From positions 1-64,000 of the forward strand of contig NZ_JACIAH010000013.1 of assembly GCF_014194695.1 (NCBI RefSeq): a stretch of 64,000 bases of DNA, in the 5' to 3' direction. This DNA comes from Rhizobium sp. BK399 (GTDB taxonomy: Bacteria; Pseudomonadota; Alphaproteobacteria; Rhizobiales; Rhizobiaceae). Positions within the stretch are counted from its first letter, which is position 1. Each line of letters starts with the position of its first letter. The position numbers and the translations under genes were made by a program. This document shows, one piece after another, positions 37,678 to 46,688 of the stretch. A model generated the notes under the pieces. The model had not been told where the DNA came from. It made no database searches and saw nothing but the letters and a program-made list of their open reading frames with translations.

Positions 37678-39659
37678 GTCTCCTCTACCCGAAGCGTCAG
37701 AAGCACCGCGCCTTCATCGACCTGCTGGCCTTCACTCACCTCGACTGCTTCCACCGTTCCGTCGCGGGCCGCAACGAGTGTGAGTTCCATTTTCATCGCT
37801 TCCATGACGACAAGCGCATCGCCCTTGGAGACCGCGGCTCCCGAACTCGTGCGCACGATTTTCACAAAGCCCGGCATCGGGGCGATCAGCCTGTTGCCAT
37901 CCGCCACATCGCTCGCACTGAAATCGAGCGGGTTTCCGAGGTGGAACATATGGGTTCTGTGATCGACGCTGACCACCAAGTGATGCGCCGCCAGGCTCGC
38001 CTTGACCTGGACTTGCCGGCCGTCGATCTCAGCCCGGCATCCGTCCTCCTGCCGACTGACGATTTTCACCGGAATGACGCGCCGGCCGTCGTGTACCGCA
38101 AAGAAATCAAACCCCTTTGCGGCAACCCGTAGCGTTGAATGCCCCCCTTCGTAGGTCAGCGCGACGATGCGCTGCATTTCGCTCCAAAGCTGCCAGTGCC
38201 CAAGCGTCAGCCATGGATCGCCATCCGATGATTGCCTAAGCGCACCCAGCGACAGCACCGCTGCAAGAGCAACAACCGTGTCTGCAGGCGACTCGATTGC
38301 CGTCAGCAATTGAAGATCGCGATCGATCAGGCCGGTATCGGGATGGCCGGCGACGAATTCCGCCTGCGCACTCAACCTGGCCAGAAAGTCCAAATTGGTG
38401 GTGACGCCAACGACATGTGAACTCTGTAACGCATGGGTTAACCGCGACAGAGCGACATTGCGGTTTGGTCCATGCACAATCATCTTGGCGATCAGCGGAT
38501 CGTAATGGGCGGAGACCGTATCGCCCGGACGGACTCCGGCATCGATCCGCGCCGTAACATCCGGAAAGTCCAAATGCCTGATCGTTCCCGTCGCGGGCAG
38601 GAACCCCTTGGCGGCATCCTCTGCGTAGATCCGGGCCTCGAAGGCCCAACCGTAGATCTCAAGCTCCGACTGCTTCTTCGGTAGGGGCTCGCCGGCAGCG
38701 ACATGCAATTGCCACTCGACCAGGTCGACGCCGGTGATCGCTTCGGTGACAGCATGCTCGACCTGAAGGCGGGTATTCATCTCCATGAAGTAGAAGCGAT
38801 CCGGCCAGAGGCCGTTCGATACGTCCGCGATGAATTCCACGGTGCCGGCCCCACGGTAGGAAATGGCACGCGCCGCACGTACGGCGGCGTCGCCCATCGC
38901 GCGCCGCATCTCCGGCGTCATCCCCGGTGCCGGCGCTTCTTCGATCACCTTCTGGTGGCGACGCTGTAGCGAGCAATCGCGCTCGAAAAGATGCACGACG
39001 TTTCCATGACGATCGCCGAAGATCTGAACTTCGATGTGGCGTGGGCGAATGAGATACCGCTCGATCAATACGGCATCGTCGCCGAAGGCTGATTTCGCCT
39101 CCCGCCGTGCGGCCGCGAGTGCCTCGGGAAAATCCTCTTCACTATCGACGCGGCGCATGCCCTTGCCGCCACCGCCGGCCCGGGCCTTGATGAGCACGGG
39201 GTAACCGATCAGGGTCGCCTGATCGGCCAGAAAGCCGTCATTCTGCTCCTCGCCATGATAGCCGGGAACCACGGGCACGCCGGACTGGTCCATCAGCGCC
39301 TTTGCCGCGTCCTTCAGTCCCATGGCACGGATGGAGGACGGCTGCGGTCCAATGAAGACCATCCCCGCGGCCTCCACGGCTGCCGCAAAGTCGGCATTCT
39401 CGGACAGAAACCCATAACCGGGGTGAATGGCTTCGGCGCCGGTCCGCTCCGCTGCGGAAAGGATCCGTTCGATCGAGAGATAGCTTTCCTGTGCACTGGC
39501 CGGCCCAAGGCGAACCGCCTCGTCCGCCATCTCGACATGCAGTGCCCCAACATCGGCATCCGAATAGACCGCCACGGTGGCGATCCCCATGCGTCTGGCG
39601 GTCCGGATCACCCGGCAGGCAATCTCGCCACGGTTTGCGATGAGAATTTTCTGGAACAT
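37674..39659 (-). CDS. mccA: Methylcrotonyl-CoA carboxylase, biotin-containing alpha subunit
   Basis: A 661-residue biotin carboxylase plus biotin carrier. The carboxylase part runs from FQKILIANRGEIACRVIRTA to about 445 with GGGGKGMRRV and RDCSLQRRHQKVIEEAPAP. A BT-type linker follows, and the C-terminal biotinyl domain carries the biotinylated Lys in VVMEAMKMEL near residue 625. With MccB it carboxylates 3-methylcrotonyl-CoA. The gene context (ivd, mccB, hmgL) distinguishes it from propionyl-CoA carboxylase. The start ATG 39659 matches the family N-terminus. Confidence 0.95.
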   Translation of the reverse strand: MFQKILIANRGEIACRVIRTARRMGIATVAVYSDADVGALHVEMADEAVRLGPASAQESYLSIERILSAAERTGAEAIHPGYGFLSENADFAAAVEAAGMVFIGPQPSSIRAMGLKDAAKALMDQSGVPVVPGYHGEEQNDGFLADQATLIGYPVLIKARAGGGGKGMRRVDSEEDFPEALAAARREAKSAFGDDAVLIERYLIRPRHIEVQIFGDRHGNVVHLFERDCSLQRRHQKVIEEAPAPGMTPEMRRAMGDAAVRAARAISYRGAGTVEFIADVSNGLWPDRFYFMEMNTRLQVEHAVTEAITGVDLVEWQLHVAAGEPLPKKQSELEIYGWAFEARIYAEDAAKGFLPATGTIRHLDFPDVTARIDAGVRPGDTVSAHYDPLIAKMIVHGPNRNVALSRLTHALQSSHVVGVTTNLDFLARLSAQAEFVAGHPDTGLIDRDLQLLTAIESPADTVVALAAVLSLGALRQSSDGDPWLTLGHWQLWSEMQRIVALTYEGGHSTLRVAAKGFDFFAVHDGRRVIPVKIVSRQEDGCRAEIDGRQVQVKASLAAHHLVVSVDHRTHMFHLGNPLDFSASDVADGNRLIAPMPGFVKIVRTSSGAAVSKGDALVVMEAMKMELTLVAARDGTVEAVEVSEGQQVDEGAVLLTLRVEET

Positions 39660-39666
39660 CGCTACC

Positions 39667-41274
39667 TCACATCCGGAACAGGCCGAAGCGCGTCTCTTCA
39701 ATCGGCGCATTCAGCGCCGCAGACAGCGAGAGACCGAGCACATCGCGGCTCTTTGCCGGATCGATCACCCCGTCGTCCCAGAGCCGCGCCGACGCGTAGA
39801 GCGGATGGCTCTGCCGTTCGAAGAGATCGAGCACCGGCTGCTTGAAACTGCTCTCCTCCTCTGGCGACCAGGGCGTGCCGGCGCGGGAAAGCGCCTCTCC
39901 CCGCACAGTCGCGAGCACGCCTGCCGCCTGCTCTCCACCCATGACCGAGATGCGGCTGTTCGGCCATGTCCAGAGAAAGCGCGGCGAGAAGGCGCGACCC
40001 GCCATGCCGTAATTGCCCGCCCCAAAGGAACCGCCAACCAGCATCGTTACCTTCGGCACACCTGTTGTTGCGACGGCGGTAACGAGCTTCGCGCCATTCT
40101 TCGCAATGCCTTCGGTTTCGTATTTGCGGCCCACCATGAAGCCCGTGATGTTCTGCAGGAAGACCAGCGGTATCCTGCGCTGCGAGCAGAGTTCAACGAA
40201 ATGAGCGCCCTTCAGGGCCGATTCCGAAAACAGCACCCCGTTATTGGCGACAATGCCCACCGGGATACCGTGGACATGGGCGAAGCCGCAGACCAACGTC
40301 GTCCCATAACGTGCCTTGAATTCATCGAAGCGCGAGCCGTCGACGATACGGGCAATGACCTCGCGCACGTCATAGGGCACGCGCAAGTCGGCCGGAACGA
40401 TCCCTGCGATTTCCGCGGGATCGAACAATGGCGCCTCGACCGCTTGGCGCTCGACGCCACCCGCCTTGGATCGATTGAGGTTGGAGACAGCACGCCTCGC
40501 CAGCGCCAGCGCATGTCCGTCATCGCGCGCAAGATGGTCCGCTACACCGGAGAGCCTTGTGTGCACATCGCCGCCACCGAGATCCTCGGCCGAGACGACT
40601 TCACCGGTTGCTGCCTTGACCAGTGGCGGGCCGGCAAGAAAAATCGTTCCCTGCCCCTCGACGATGATCGCCTCGTCGGACATGGCCGGTACATAGGCAC
40701 CGCCTGCCGTACACGAGCCCATGACGACGGCAATCTGCGGAACTCCTGCCGCCGACATATTGGCCTGATTGTAGAATATCCGGCCGAAATGATCGCGATC
40801 AGGGAACACCTCGTCCTGGTTCGGCAGGTTCGCGCCGCCGGAATCCACCAGGTAGATGCAAGGCAGATTGTTCTGAGCTGCAACTTCCTGCGCACGCAGG
40901 TGCTTCTTCACCGTCATCGGAAAGTAGGTGCCGCCTTTGACCGTCGCATCGTTGCAGACGATCATGCAATCGCGCCCTGAAACCCGGCCGATGCCGGTAA
41001 TCAGGCCGGCACCGGGAGCCTCGTTGCCGTACATGCCGTGCGCTGCGGTCAACCCGATCTCGAGAAACGGTGTAGCCGGATCGAGCAGGGCTGCGATCCG
41101 ATCGCGCGGTAGCATCTTGCCGCGGGCGACATGGCGCTCGCGCGCTGCAGGTCCGCCGCCATTTGCGGCGCTCACGGCCGCCTCTTCGATAGCGCGGATC
41201 GCTTCGGCCATTGCCGCGCGATTTGTCCTGAAGCTCTCCGAATTCGTCGAAATCTGCGACTTCAAAACCGTCAT
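39667..41274 (-). CDS. mccB: Methylcrotonyl-CoA carboxylase, carboxyltransferase beta subunit
   Basis: A 535-residue carboxyltransferase with two crotonase-like halves. Motifs include [56 protein letters not shown] and [21 protein letters not shown] in the N half, and [19 protein letters not shown] and [20 protein letters not shown] in the C half, all MCC-specific. It ends 7 bases before mccA and begins 35 bases after ivd. Confidence 0.96.
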   Translation of the reverse strand: MTVLKSQISTNSESFRTNRAAMAEAIRAIEEAAVSAANGGGPAARERHVARGKMLPRDRIAALLDPATPFLEIGLTAAHGMYGNEAPGAGLITGIGRVSGRDCMIVCNDATVKGGTYFPMTVKKHLRAQEVAAQNNLPCIYLVDSGGANLPNQDEVFPDRDHFGRIFYNQANMSAAGVPQIAVVMGSCTAGGAYVPAMSDEAIIVEGQGTIFLAGPPLVKAATGEVVSAEDLGGGDVHTRLSGVADHLARDDGHALALARRAVSNLNRSKAGGVERQAVEAPLFDPAEIAGIVPADLRVPYDVREVIARIVDGSRFDEFKARYGTTLVCGFAHVHGIPVGIVANNGVLFSESALKGAHFVELCSQRRIPLVFLQNITGFMVGRKYETEGIAKNGAKLVTAVATTGVPKVTMLVGGSFGAGNYGMAGRAFSPRFLWTWPNSRISVMGGEQAAGVLATVRGEALSRAGTPWSPEEESSFKQPVLDLFERQSHPLYASARLWDDGVIDPAKSRDVLGLSLSAALNAPIEETRFGLFRM

Positions 41275-41309
41275 TGGTCACCAGCATGGTTGTCGGATGA
41301 ACGTTCGGA

Positions 41310-42473
41310 TCAGGCTGTTTCGGCAAAGAGCTCGCGGCCGATCAGCATGCGTCTGATTTCAGAGGTTCCGGCACCGATCTCATAGAGTTTGGCATCGCGA
41401 AGCAGGCGGGCGGCAGGATAGTCGTTCGTATAGCCATTGCCGCCAAGTGCCTGGATCGTTTCGAGGGCCAGAAGCGTTGCCTTCTCCGCGGCATAGAGGA
41501 TGCAGCCGGCAGCATCCTTGCGTGTCGTCTCGCCGCGATCGCAAGCGGACGCCACCGCATAGACATAGGCGCGTGCCGTGTTCATGGTGACGTACATGTC
41601 GGCGAGCTTGCCCTGCATCAGCTGGAATTCGCCGATCGCCTGGCCGAATTGCTTTCGCTCATGAAGATAGGGCACGACGACATCCATGCACGCCGCCATG
41701 ATGCCGATCGGCCCAGCGGAAAGGACGACGCGCTCATAGTCGAGCCCCGACATCAGAACGCGTGCCCCGCCACCGAGAGCACCAAGGACATTTGCCTCGG
41801 GAACCTCACACTCCTCGAAGATCAATTCGCAGGTATTGGAACCGCGCATGCCGAGCTTGTCGAGCTTCGGGCCGGTTGAAAAGCCCTTGAAGGCCTTCTC
41901 GACGAGGAAAGCGGTGATGCCGCGCGGTCCCGCATCGGGGTCTGTCTTCGCATAGACAACCAGCACATCCGCATCCGGGCCGTTGGTGATCCACATCTTG
42001 TTGCCATTGAGAACGTAGCTGTCGCCGCGCTTCTCCGCTCGAAGCTTCATCGAAACGACGTCCGACCCGGCACCCGGCTCCGACATGGCAAGCGCACCGA
42101 CATGCTCGCCGGAAATAAGCTTCGGCAGATAGTTTGACTTCTGCGCTTCCGTTCCATTGCGGCTGATCTGGTTAACGCAGAGATTGGAGTGCGCGCCGTA
42201 GCTGAGCCCAACCGAAGCTGAAGCGCGGCTGATTTCCTCCATCGCAACGCAATGGGCCAAGTATCCTAAGCCGGCGCCGCCATAAGCCTCTTCGGCCGTA
42301 ATCCCAAGCAGTCCCATGTTGCCCATCTCGCGCCAGAGCGGCGCTGGGAAACTGTTGCTGCTGTCAGTCTCGGCTGCCAGCGGCGCGATGCGCTCCGTCG
42401 CGAAACGCCGAACGCTGTCGCGGAGCGCCTCGATCTCGTCCGCCAGACCAAATCTCAAACCACCGGAATACAT
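41310..42473 (-). CDS. ivd: Isovaleryl-CoA dehydrogenase
   Basis: A 387-residue FAD acyl-CoA dehydrogenase, first in the leucine catabolic operon, turning isovaleryl-CoA into 3-methylcrotonyl-CoA. Signatures are [44 protein letters not shown] and the C-terminal [33 protein letters not shown]. The base Glu is in [13 protein letters not shown], at the position used by isovaleryl-CoA dehydrogenases instead of the more C-terminal Glu of short-chain enzymes. Electrons would pass to ETF. Confidence 0.95.
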   Translation of the reverse strand: MYSGGLRFGLADEIEALRDSVRRFATERIAPLAAETDSSNSFPAPLWREMGNMGLLGITAEEAYGGAGLGYLAHCVAMEEISRASASVGLSYGAHSNLCVNQISRNGTEAQKSNYLPKLISGEHVGALAMSEPGAGSDVVSMKLRAEKRGDSYVLNGNKMWITNGPDADVLVVYAKTDPDAGPRGITAFLVEKAFKGFSTGPKLDKLGMRGSNTCELIFEECEVPEANVLGALGGGARVLMSGLDYERVVLSAGPIGIMAACMDVVVPYLHERKQFGQAIGEFQLMQGKLADMYVTMNTARAYVYAVASACDRGETTRKDAAGCILYAAEKATLLALETIQALGGNGYTNDYPAARLLRDAKLYEIGAGTSEIRRMLIGRELFAETA

Positions 42474-42927
42474 GCCTTCCCTCCCAAGTCCGGCGCGCGG
42501 TTACCGCAGCGTCCGGCATGCGTGTGTCGTTATTTTCCCGTCATTGTTTTCACGCGCGTATCTGGTCGGCAGCTCCTCCACTGCCGGTCGGCCCTATAAA
42601 TTTCGTTGAAGAACGCAAAAATGGCAAGCATTTCCGATCGGCCAGACAATTCTGACCGCCAGCTTGCTCCCGCGAATATCCGATAGATCTGCCGCCGGCA
42701 TATGCCCTTCCTCCCGAGATAGGCAACGACCTGAATACGCGCAGGATCTGTACAGATTCGCGCGAGAACGAAGGGATGCTAGCACCGGGCGCGCGGAATT
42801 TCTGAACCAAGACGGTTCATCTCGCGCATAATTTGGAAAGATTTTGTCGTCGGGACGACGCGTTCAACCGCAAGGGTTGTCCGACAAAGCGGCAGCCCAA
42901 ATGCGGCTGGAACCGATCGTGATGCGG
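42474..42927. other. Intergenic region upstream of ivd
   Basis: 454 bases without a credible gene. It should hold the promoter of the leucine operon, but I cannot pick out boxes with confidence. Small dyads such as TCGTC-GG-GACGA near 42848 and CCGGCAGTGGAGGAGCTGCCG-like sequence near 42570-42590 are present. No MerR-type LiuR regulator gene is nearby. Confidence 0.5.
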
Positions 42928-43242
42928 TCAGCGCTTGATGGCGCGGCCACTGCGGCTTTCGGCAATTGCCCGCACTTGATGCCGGCGAACCAGCTCAGCC
43001 TGGACCTCGGCTTGGAATGTCATGACCTGGTTACGGACCTCGTCGTCGGAGCAGCCAAACGACGTCAGCTCAGCGGCGAGCCGGCGGCACTCGGTCTTCC
43101 AGAAGGTGACTGCTTCCTCGCCATGGCGGCGATCCAGTTCGGCCGCGCACCGTTCGATGTCACCGGCGCGCGAAGCGACCGGGAAAAGCACGATCTCGCT
43201 CGTCGTCATTGCTTGCAGAGTTTTGTTTGACTGTACTGTCAT
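42928..43242 (-). CDS. DUF6074-like small protein
   Basis: About 104 residues. The stretch SEIVLFPVASRAGDIERCAAEL, followed by WKTECRRLAAELTSFGCSDDEVRNQVMTFQAEVQAEL, resembles a small protein family widespread in Rhizobiales, often present in many copies, of unknown function. ATG 43242 has a weak GGA at 8 bases; ATG 43269 is the alternative. It is divergent from the lipid gene cluster. Confidence 0.6.
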   Translation of the reverse strand: MTVQSNKTLQAMTTSEIVLFPVASRAGDIERCAAELDRRHGEEAVTFWKTECRRLAAELTSFGCSDDEVRNQVMTFQAEVQAELVRRHQVRAIAESRSGRAIKR

Positions 43243-43425
43243 CGACTCATTCCGTTGCGTCCGACTCATTCCTAGCTGACCATGGTTAACGCTTTCCTTT
43301 TCATACTCGACAAAGTCACCCGTTCGGTTCGTCGCACATCATGCCAGCTCCAGTTGAAGGGTGGATATGGGAGTATTAAGCCCCCAATCACTTCCGCCAT
43401 AGGCAGGACTTCCGGATAGCCAAAA

Positions 43426-44124
43426 ATGTCGCTAGGTTTTGCAGACTGCTTTGTCGGTGCAGCGGGGGGCTGGAAATCGGTGAGGAGGATAATCGCGAAG
43501 CCTGTCGCGGCGGCCATCGTGGTATTCGCGCGTGCAATAACGGCCGTACGCGCCATCTGGTCGAATGACGGTATTCCCGACGGACAGTGTGTTTATTTCG
43601 CCAACCACTCCAGTCATGGCGATTTCATTCTTGTCTGGACCGTCCTGCCGCCAAGCTTGCGGCGGCGAACACGCCCCGTTGCCGGCGCGGAGTATTGGCT
43701 AAAGTCGTCGTTCAACCGCTTCATCGGCCGCGATGTCTTTGACGCTGTGCTTATCGAGCGGGATCGCGAGAGGCGCACACGTGATCCGATTGAAGTCATG
43801 GCGGAGGTCATTGATTCCGGCGCGTCGTTGATTCTCTTTCCCGAAGGCACACGCAACCAGACGGATGCGCAGCTATTGCCGTTCAAAAGCGGTCTTTTCC
43901 ATCTTGCCTCGGCCCGACCGGACATTCAGCTCGTGCCGGTCTGGATCAACAATCTCAATCGCGTCATGCCCAAGGGTGAGATTGTCCCGATCCCCTTGAT
44001 CTGCACGGTGACCTTCGGCAACGCCATACAACTTGAAGCCGGCGAGAATAAAGAGACCTTCCTGGGCAGGGCGCGTACGGCACTGCTCGATCTGTCACCA
44101 ACGCACCCAGGCGGCAAAGAATGA
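43426..44124 (+). CDS. PlsC-like lysophospholipid acyltransferase
   Basis: A 232-residue acyltransferase. The catalytic H-x4-D motif is NHSSHGDF near residue 60, and the second motif is FPEGTRNQ near 138; VPVWINNL follows. One N-terminal membrane segment (AAAIVVFARAITAV) is likely. It should acylate a lysophospholipid or a related acceptor. The start is uncertain: no good ribosome site precedes ATG 43426, while GAGGAGG lies inside the frame near 43480 without a clear start behind it. It is the first of four genes overlapping by 4 bases each. Confidence 0.8.
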   Translation: MSLGFADCFVGAAGGWKSVRRIIAKPVAAAIVVFARAITAVRAIWSNDGIPDGQCVYFANHSSHGDFILVWTVLPPSLRRRTRPVAGAEYWLKSSFNRFIGRDVFDAVLIERDRERRTRDPIEVMAEVIDSGASLILFPEGTRNQTDAQLLPFKSGLFHLASARPDIQLVPVWINNLNRVMPKGEIVPIPLICTVTFGNAIQLEAGENKETFLGRARTALLDLSPTHPGGKE

Positions 44125-45071
44125 ACGCAGCGAACTCCGATCTGTGGACGCTCGTCCTCGGCATTTTCACGCTCCTCATCGTTTCCTCGACCATCGGCTA
44201 CCTGTTGCAGCGGCGACTGCCGGCCGGTCAGTCGAATGCCGCGATCGAGAATCTGAATGCACGCATCAAGGCGTGGTGGATCATGGTCATCCTGATAGGC
44301 CTCGCCTTTCTTGCCGGTAGGATTGGCGTGCTGCTGCTGTTTGGCTTTTGCTCTTTCGCGGCGCTACGCGAGTTCATCACCCTGACCGACACCAAGCGCG
44401 CCGACCACTGGGCCCTCGCGGCCGCTTTCTTCATCGTCCTACCGCTTCAGTATTGGCTGTTGTGGGAGAGACAATACGGCATCTTCTCGATCTTCATCCC
44501 GGTCTACGCATTCCTTTTGATGCCGATCATCTCCGTCCTGCGTGGCGATACCGAACGCTTCCTCATCCGCATCGCCGAAGTTCAATGGGCGTTGATGATC
44601 TGCGTTTTCTGCGCCTCCCACGTTCCGGCGCTGCTGACCTTGACGATCCCGGGCTACGAAGGGCGCAACGTTCTTCTGATCGCCTTCCTGGTGATCATCG
44701 TGCAGCTCAGCGATGTCCTGCAATATGTCTGGGGCAAGCTGTTCGGCCGAACGAAGATCGCGCCAAGCCTGTCCCCTTCGAAGACCGTGGAAGGCTTTGT
44801 CGGCGGCGTGGCCAGCGCCACATTGATCGGTGCTGCCTTGTGGTGGATTACGCCATTTACGCCATTTCAAGCCGGGGTCATGGCTTTCGTTATCACGATG
44901 ATGGGGTTCTTCGGCGGCCTCGTCATGTCAGCCATCAAGCGAGATCGCGGCGTCAAGGATTGGGGCCACCTGATCGAAGGTCATGGCGGATTGATCGACC
45001 GGCTCGACTCCGTGGTCTTTTCCGCACCGATCTTCTTTCACATCGTTCGCTACTGGTGGTCGACCACATGA
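44121..45071 (+). CDS. CdsA-like phosphatidate cytidylyltransferase
   Basis: A 316-residue polytopic membrane protein. The CDP-diglyceride synthase signature is nearly complete near residue 270: SAIKRDRGVKDWGHLIEGHGG then LIDRLDS. The Pro normally before xHGG is Glu here. It would make a CDP-activated lipid for the CDP-alcohol phosphotransferase two genes downstream. It is longer than typical E. coli CdsA and resembles the YnbB-type paralogue. Start and stop both overlap neighbours by 4 bases. Confidence 0.85.
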   Translation: MNAANSDLWTLVLGIFTLLIVSSTIGYLLQRRLPAGQSNAAIENLNARIKAWWIMVILIGLAFLAGRIGVLLLFGFCSFAALREFITLTDTKRADHWALAAAFFIVLPLQYWLLWERQYGIFSIFIPVYAFLLMPIISVLRGDTERFLIRIAEVQWALMICVFCASHVPALLTLTIPGYEGRNVLLIAFLVIIVQLSDVLQYVWGKLFGRTKIAPSLSPSKTVEGFVGGVASATLIGAALWWITPFTPFQAGVMAFVITMMGFFGGLVMSAIKRDRGVKDWGHLIEGHGGLIDRLDSVVFSAPIFFHIVRYWWSTT

Positions 45072-45460
45072 TGGCGTTGGCACGTCGCCTGGCCCAAAGC
45101 AGTGTGACTCACGTACTCTTCGCATTCGTCGCCATGGGCGGCTGGGCGGTCCTCGCCAACGGTAACCATCCGCTGCAACAGGCCCTGCTGGCCGGCTTTG
45201 TACAAGGCGGACTCTCAGCCTGTCTTACCTTGTTTCTCAAGACCGTGATCGAGTGGCTCTCGAAGCAGTTTAAGGGGCGCGCCAGGCTCTGGGCGCCGCC
45301 ATTGATTGCATGCCTCGCCTCGACTGGCGTGCTGATCTCGATCCATGCCTTGAGCGGCACGCCGGAAATCCTGAAGACCATAGCGGTGCCACTGGCCGTT
45401 TCGACGAGCTATGCGGCCATCTACAACTACTTTCTCTACCAAAAGGGGATTGGGGCATGA
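45068..45460 (+). CDS. Unknown four-helix membrane protein of the lipid module
   Basis: A 130-residue protein with about four hydrophobic segments (roughly 14-32, 38-58, 73-94 and 99-122) and basic residues between helices 2 and 3 (KQFKGRAR). I do not recognise its family. Overlaps of 4 bases with the CdsA-like gene and the CDP-alcohol phosphotransferase gene point to translational coupling and a shared job, perhaps a lipid flippase or an assembly subunit, which is inference only. Confidence 0.75.
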   Translation: MMALARRLAQSSVTHVLFAFVAMGGWAVLANGNHPLQQALLAGFVQGGLSACLTLFLKTVIEWLSKQFKGRARLWAPPLIACLASTGVLISIHALSGTPEILKTIAVPLAVSTSYAAIYNYFLYQKGIGA

Positions 45461-46101
45461 CGGAAACGGGCGATCGGCGGCCGCTGGCAAGCAGAGACAC
45501 GCAATGGGCAAAGCGCATTGCGCAGTGGCTAGCGTCACGGTCGATCATGCCGAACCAGATTTCGCAGGCGAGCATGATCGCGGCGGCGCTGGCCGGCGGC
45601 TCCTTTTGCCTTGCCGGATTTGAGATCGGATGGATCCGGGTCGTCGTCCTCGTTCTCGCGGCCGCCTTCTGCCAATTACGGCTGCTGTGCAACCTCTTCG
45701 ATGGCATGGTTGCCGTCGAAGGCGGCAAAGGCGCTTCTGACGGACCATTCTGGAACGAATTCCCGGACCGCATCGCCGATATCATGATCCTGGTCGGCGT
45801 GGGGTATGGCGTTGGATCCCCTGGCCTCGGTTGGGCAGCAGCCGCCTTTGCGGTGTTGACCGCCTATGTTCGCGAGCTCGGACGAGCAACGGGGACGCCG
45901 AGCGACTTCTCAGGCCCGATGGCAAAGCAGCACCGAATGGCGACGATTACGGCCGCGGCGGTTCTCTCTATCCTCGAGCCGCTGTGGAACGGGCACAATC
46001 AAGTCTTGCAGGCAGGCCTCTGGCTGATCGCGATCGGCGCCGCCTTCACAGCATTGCGGCGAGGCAGAAATATCGTTCGAAGCCTGAAGGCTGGTCGCTG
46101 A
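45457..46101 (+). CDS. CDP-alcohol phosphatidyltransferase-family protein with altered active site
   Basis: A 214-residue membrane protein related to YnbA-type CDP-alcohol phosphotransferases. The family motif D-x2-D-G-x2-A-R-x8-G-x3-D-x3-D is present from residue 79 to 104 (NLFDGMVAVEGG to FWNEFPD) but with Asn79 for the first Asp, Val87 for Arg and Asn100 for the third Asp. Asp82 and Asp104 remain. In normal members the Asp residues hold metals and the last acts as base. So it is either a subfamily with other chemistry or a non-catalytic partner. The upstream CdsA-like enzyme would supply the CDP-lipid. Confidence 0.8.
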   Translation: MTETGDRRPLASRDTQWAKRIAQWLASRSIMPNQISQASMIAAALAGGSFCLAGFEIGWIRVVVLVLAAAFCQLRLLCNLFDGMVAVEGGKGASDGPFWNEFPDRIADIMILVGVGYGVGSPGLGWAAAAFAVLTAYVRELGRATGTPSDFSGPMAKQHRMATITAAAVLSILEPLWNGHNQVLQAGLWLIAIGAAFTALRRGRNIVRSLKAGR

Positions 46102-46222
46102 TGAGATCTGCTCATTCGTCTTCAAGCGTACCGAAAAGCCGGAAAGTGCGCTTTGCAGCCGTGCGGCCGGGCAATAGAACAACGGCGCCGCTTCTTCTTT
46201 TCCCCGAAGCGGCCTAGGACTA

Positions 46223-46247
46223 GCCTCGCTTCGGCGAGGCATTTTTC
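46223..46247 (+). terminator. Terminator after the lipid module
   Basis: A 7-base stem GCCTCGC/GCGAGGC with a TTCG tetraloop, followed by ATTTTTCTTT. It lies 121 bases after the last gene of the module and before the kdp region. Confidence 0.82.
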
Positions 46248-46256
46248 TTTCCCGTA

Positions 46257-46273
46257 TTTATAAGATTTTTATA
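46257..46273 (+). promoter_or_regulatory. Candidate KdpE binding site
   Basis: TTTATA-AGATT-TTTATA is a direct repeat with 11-base spacing, similar to the T-rich direct repeat bound by KdpE upstream of E. coli kdpFABC. It lies about 165 bases before the first small gene of the kdp operon. The rest of the 337-base gap before kdp shows an imperfect AAAGG...CCCTTT dyad (46371-46400) and no gene. Confidence 0.45.
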
Positions 46274-46438
46274 TCCGCGGCCCGCCGCCAATCTCGAACG
46301 CTTATGCGCTTCAGCCGCATATTAATGTCCGAGAGATCCAAGGGATCATCTCCACGCCAGAAAGCATGAAAGGTGCCATCCGGTGGGTGGCGCCCTTTGT
46401 CTTGTCTGACTCCAGAAGAACAACAGGAGTCAAGATCG

Positions 46439-46522
46439 ATGATGGACATAGTTCTACTCGCCACAGCAATCGTATTTTTCGCTCTGTGCTTTGCCTACAC
46501 CAAAGCCTGCGACCGGCTCTGA
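46439..46522 (+). CDS. 27-residue membrane peptide at the head of the kdp operon
   Basis: A tiny open frame, MMDIVLLATAIVFFALCFAY then TKACDRL and a stop. It encodes one hydrophobic helix with a short charged C-terminus. AGGAG lies 7-8 bases before the ATG. A similar short peptide ending in a C(D/E)RL-like tail occurs before kdpF in other bacteria as I recall, but is seldom annotated. It begins 14 bases before kdpF's start region, so it is surely co-transcribed. A regulatory or assembly role beside KdpF is a guess. Confidence 0.65.
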   Translation: MMDIVLLATAIVFFALCFAYTKACDRL

Positions 46523-46536
46523 CCGGAGGAAGCGCC

Positions 46537-46626
46537 ATGATCCTCGACTATATTCTCAGCGGTGCCGTCACCGTGTTCCTCACGGTATACCTCACCTACG
46601 CTCTCATTCGCCCCGAACGCTTCTAG
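46537..46626 (+). CDS. kdpF: KdpF, small subunit of the K+-transporting ATPase
   Basis: A 29-residue single-helix protein, MILDYILSGAVTVFLTVYLT then YALIRPERF, with the typical LxRPERF ending of KdpF. It stabilises the KdpFABC complex in the inner membrane. GGAGG precedes the ATG. Confidence 0.93.
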   Translation: MILDYILSGAVTVFLTVYLTYALIRPERF

Positions 46627-46688
46627 CATCGCGTGCCTCTCCCAGCGCGCAACAGGTGGAACCAATCGGGTATTGAAAGTTACCTCCC

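Noticed and set aside
42844-43230. 128-codon plus-strand frame upstream of the lipid module
   Set aside because: It is antisense to the DUF6074-like gene, which has the better coding pattern.
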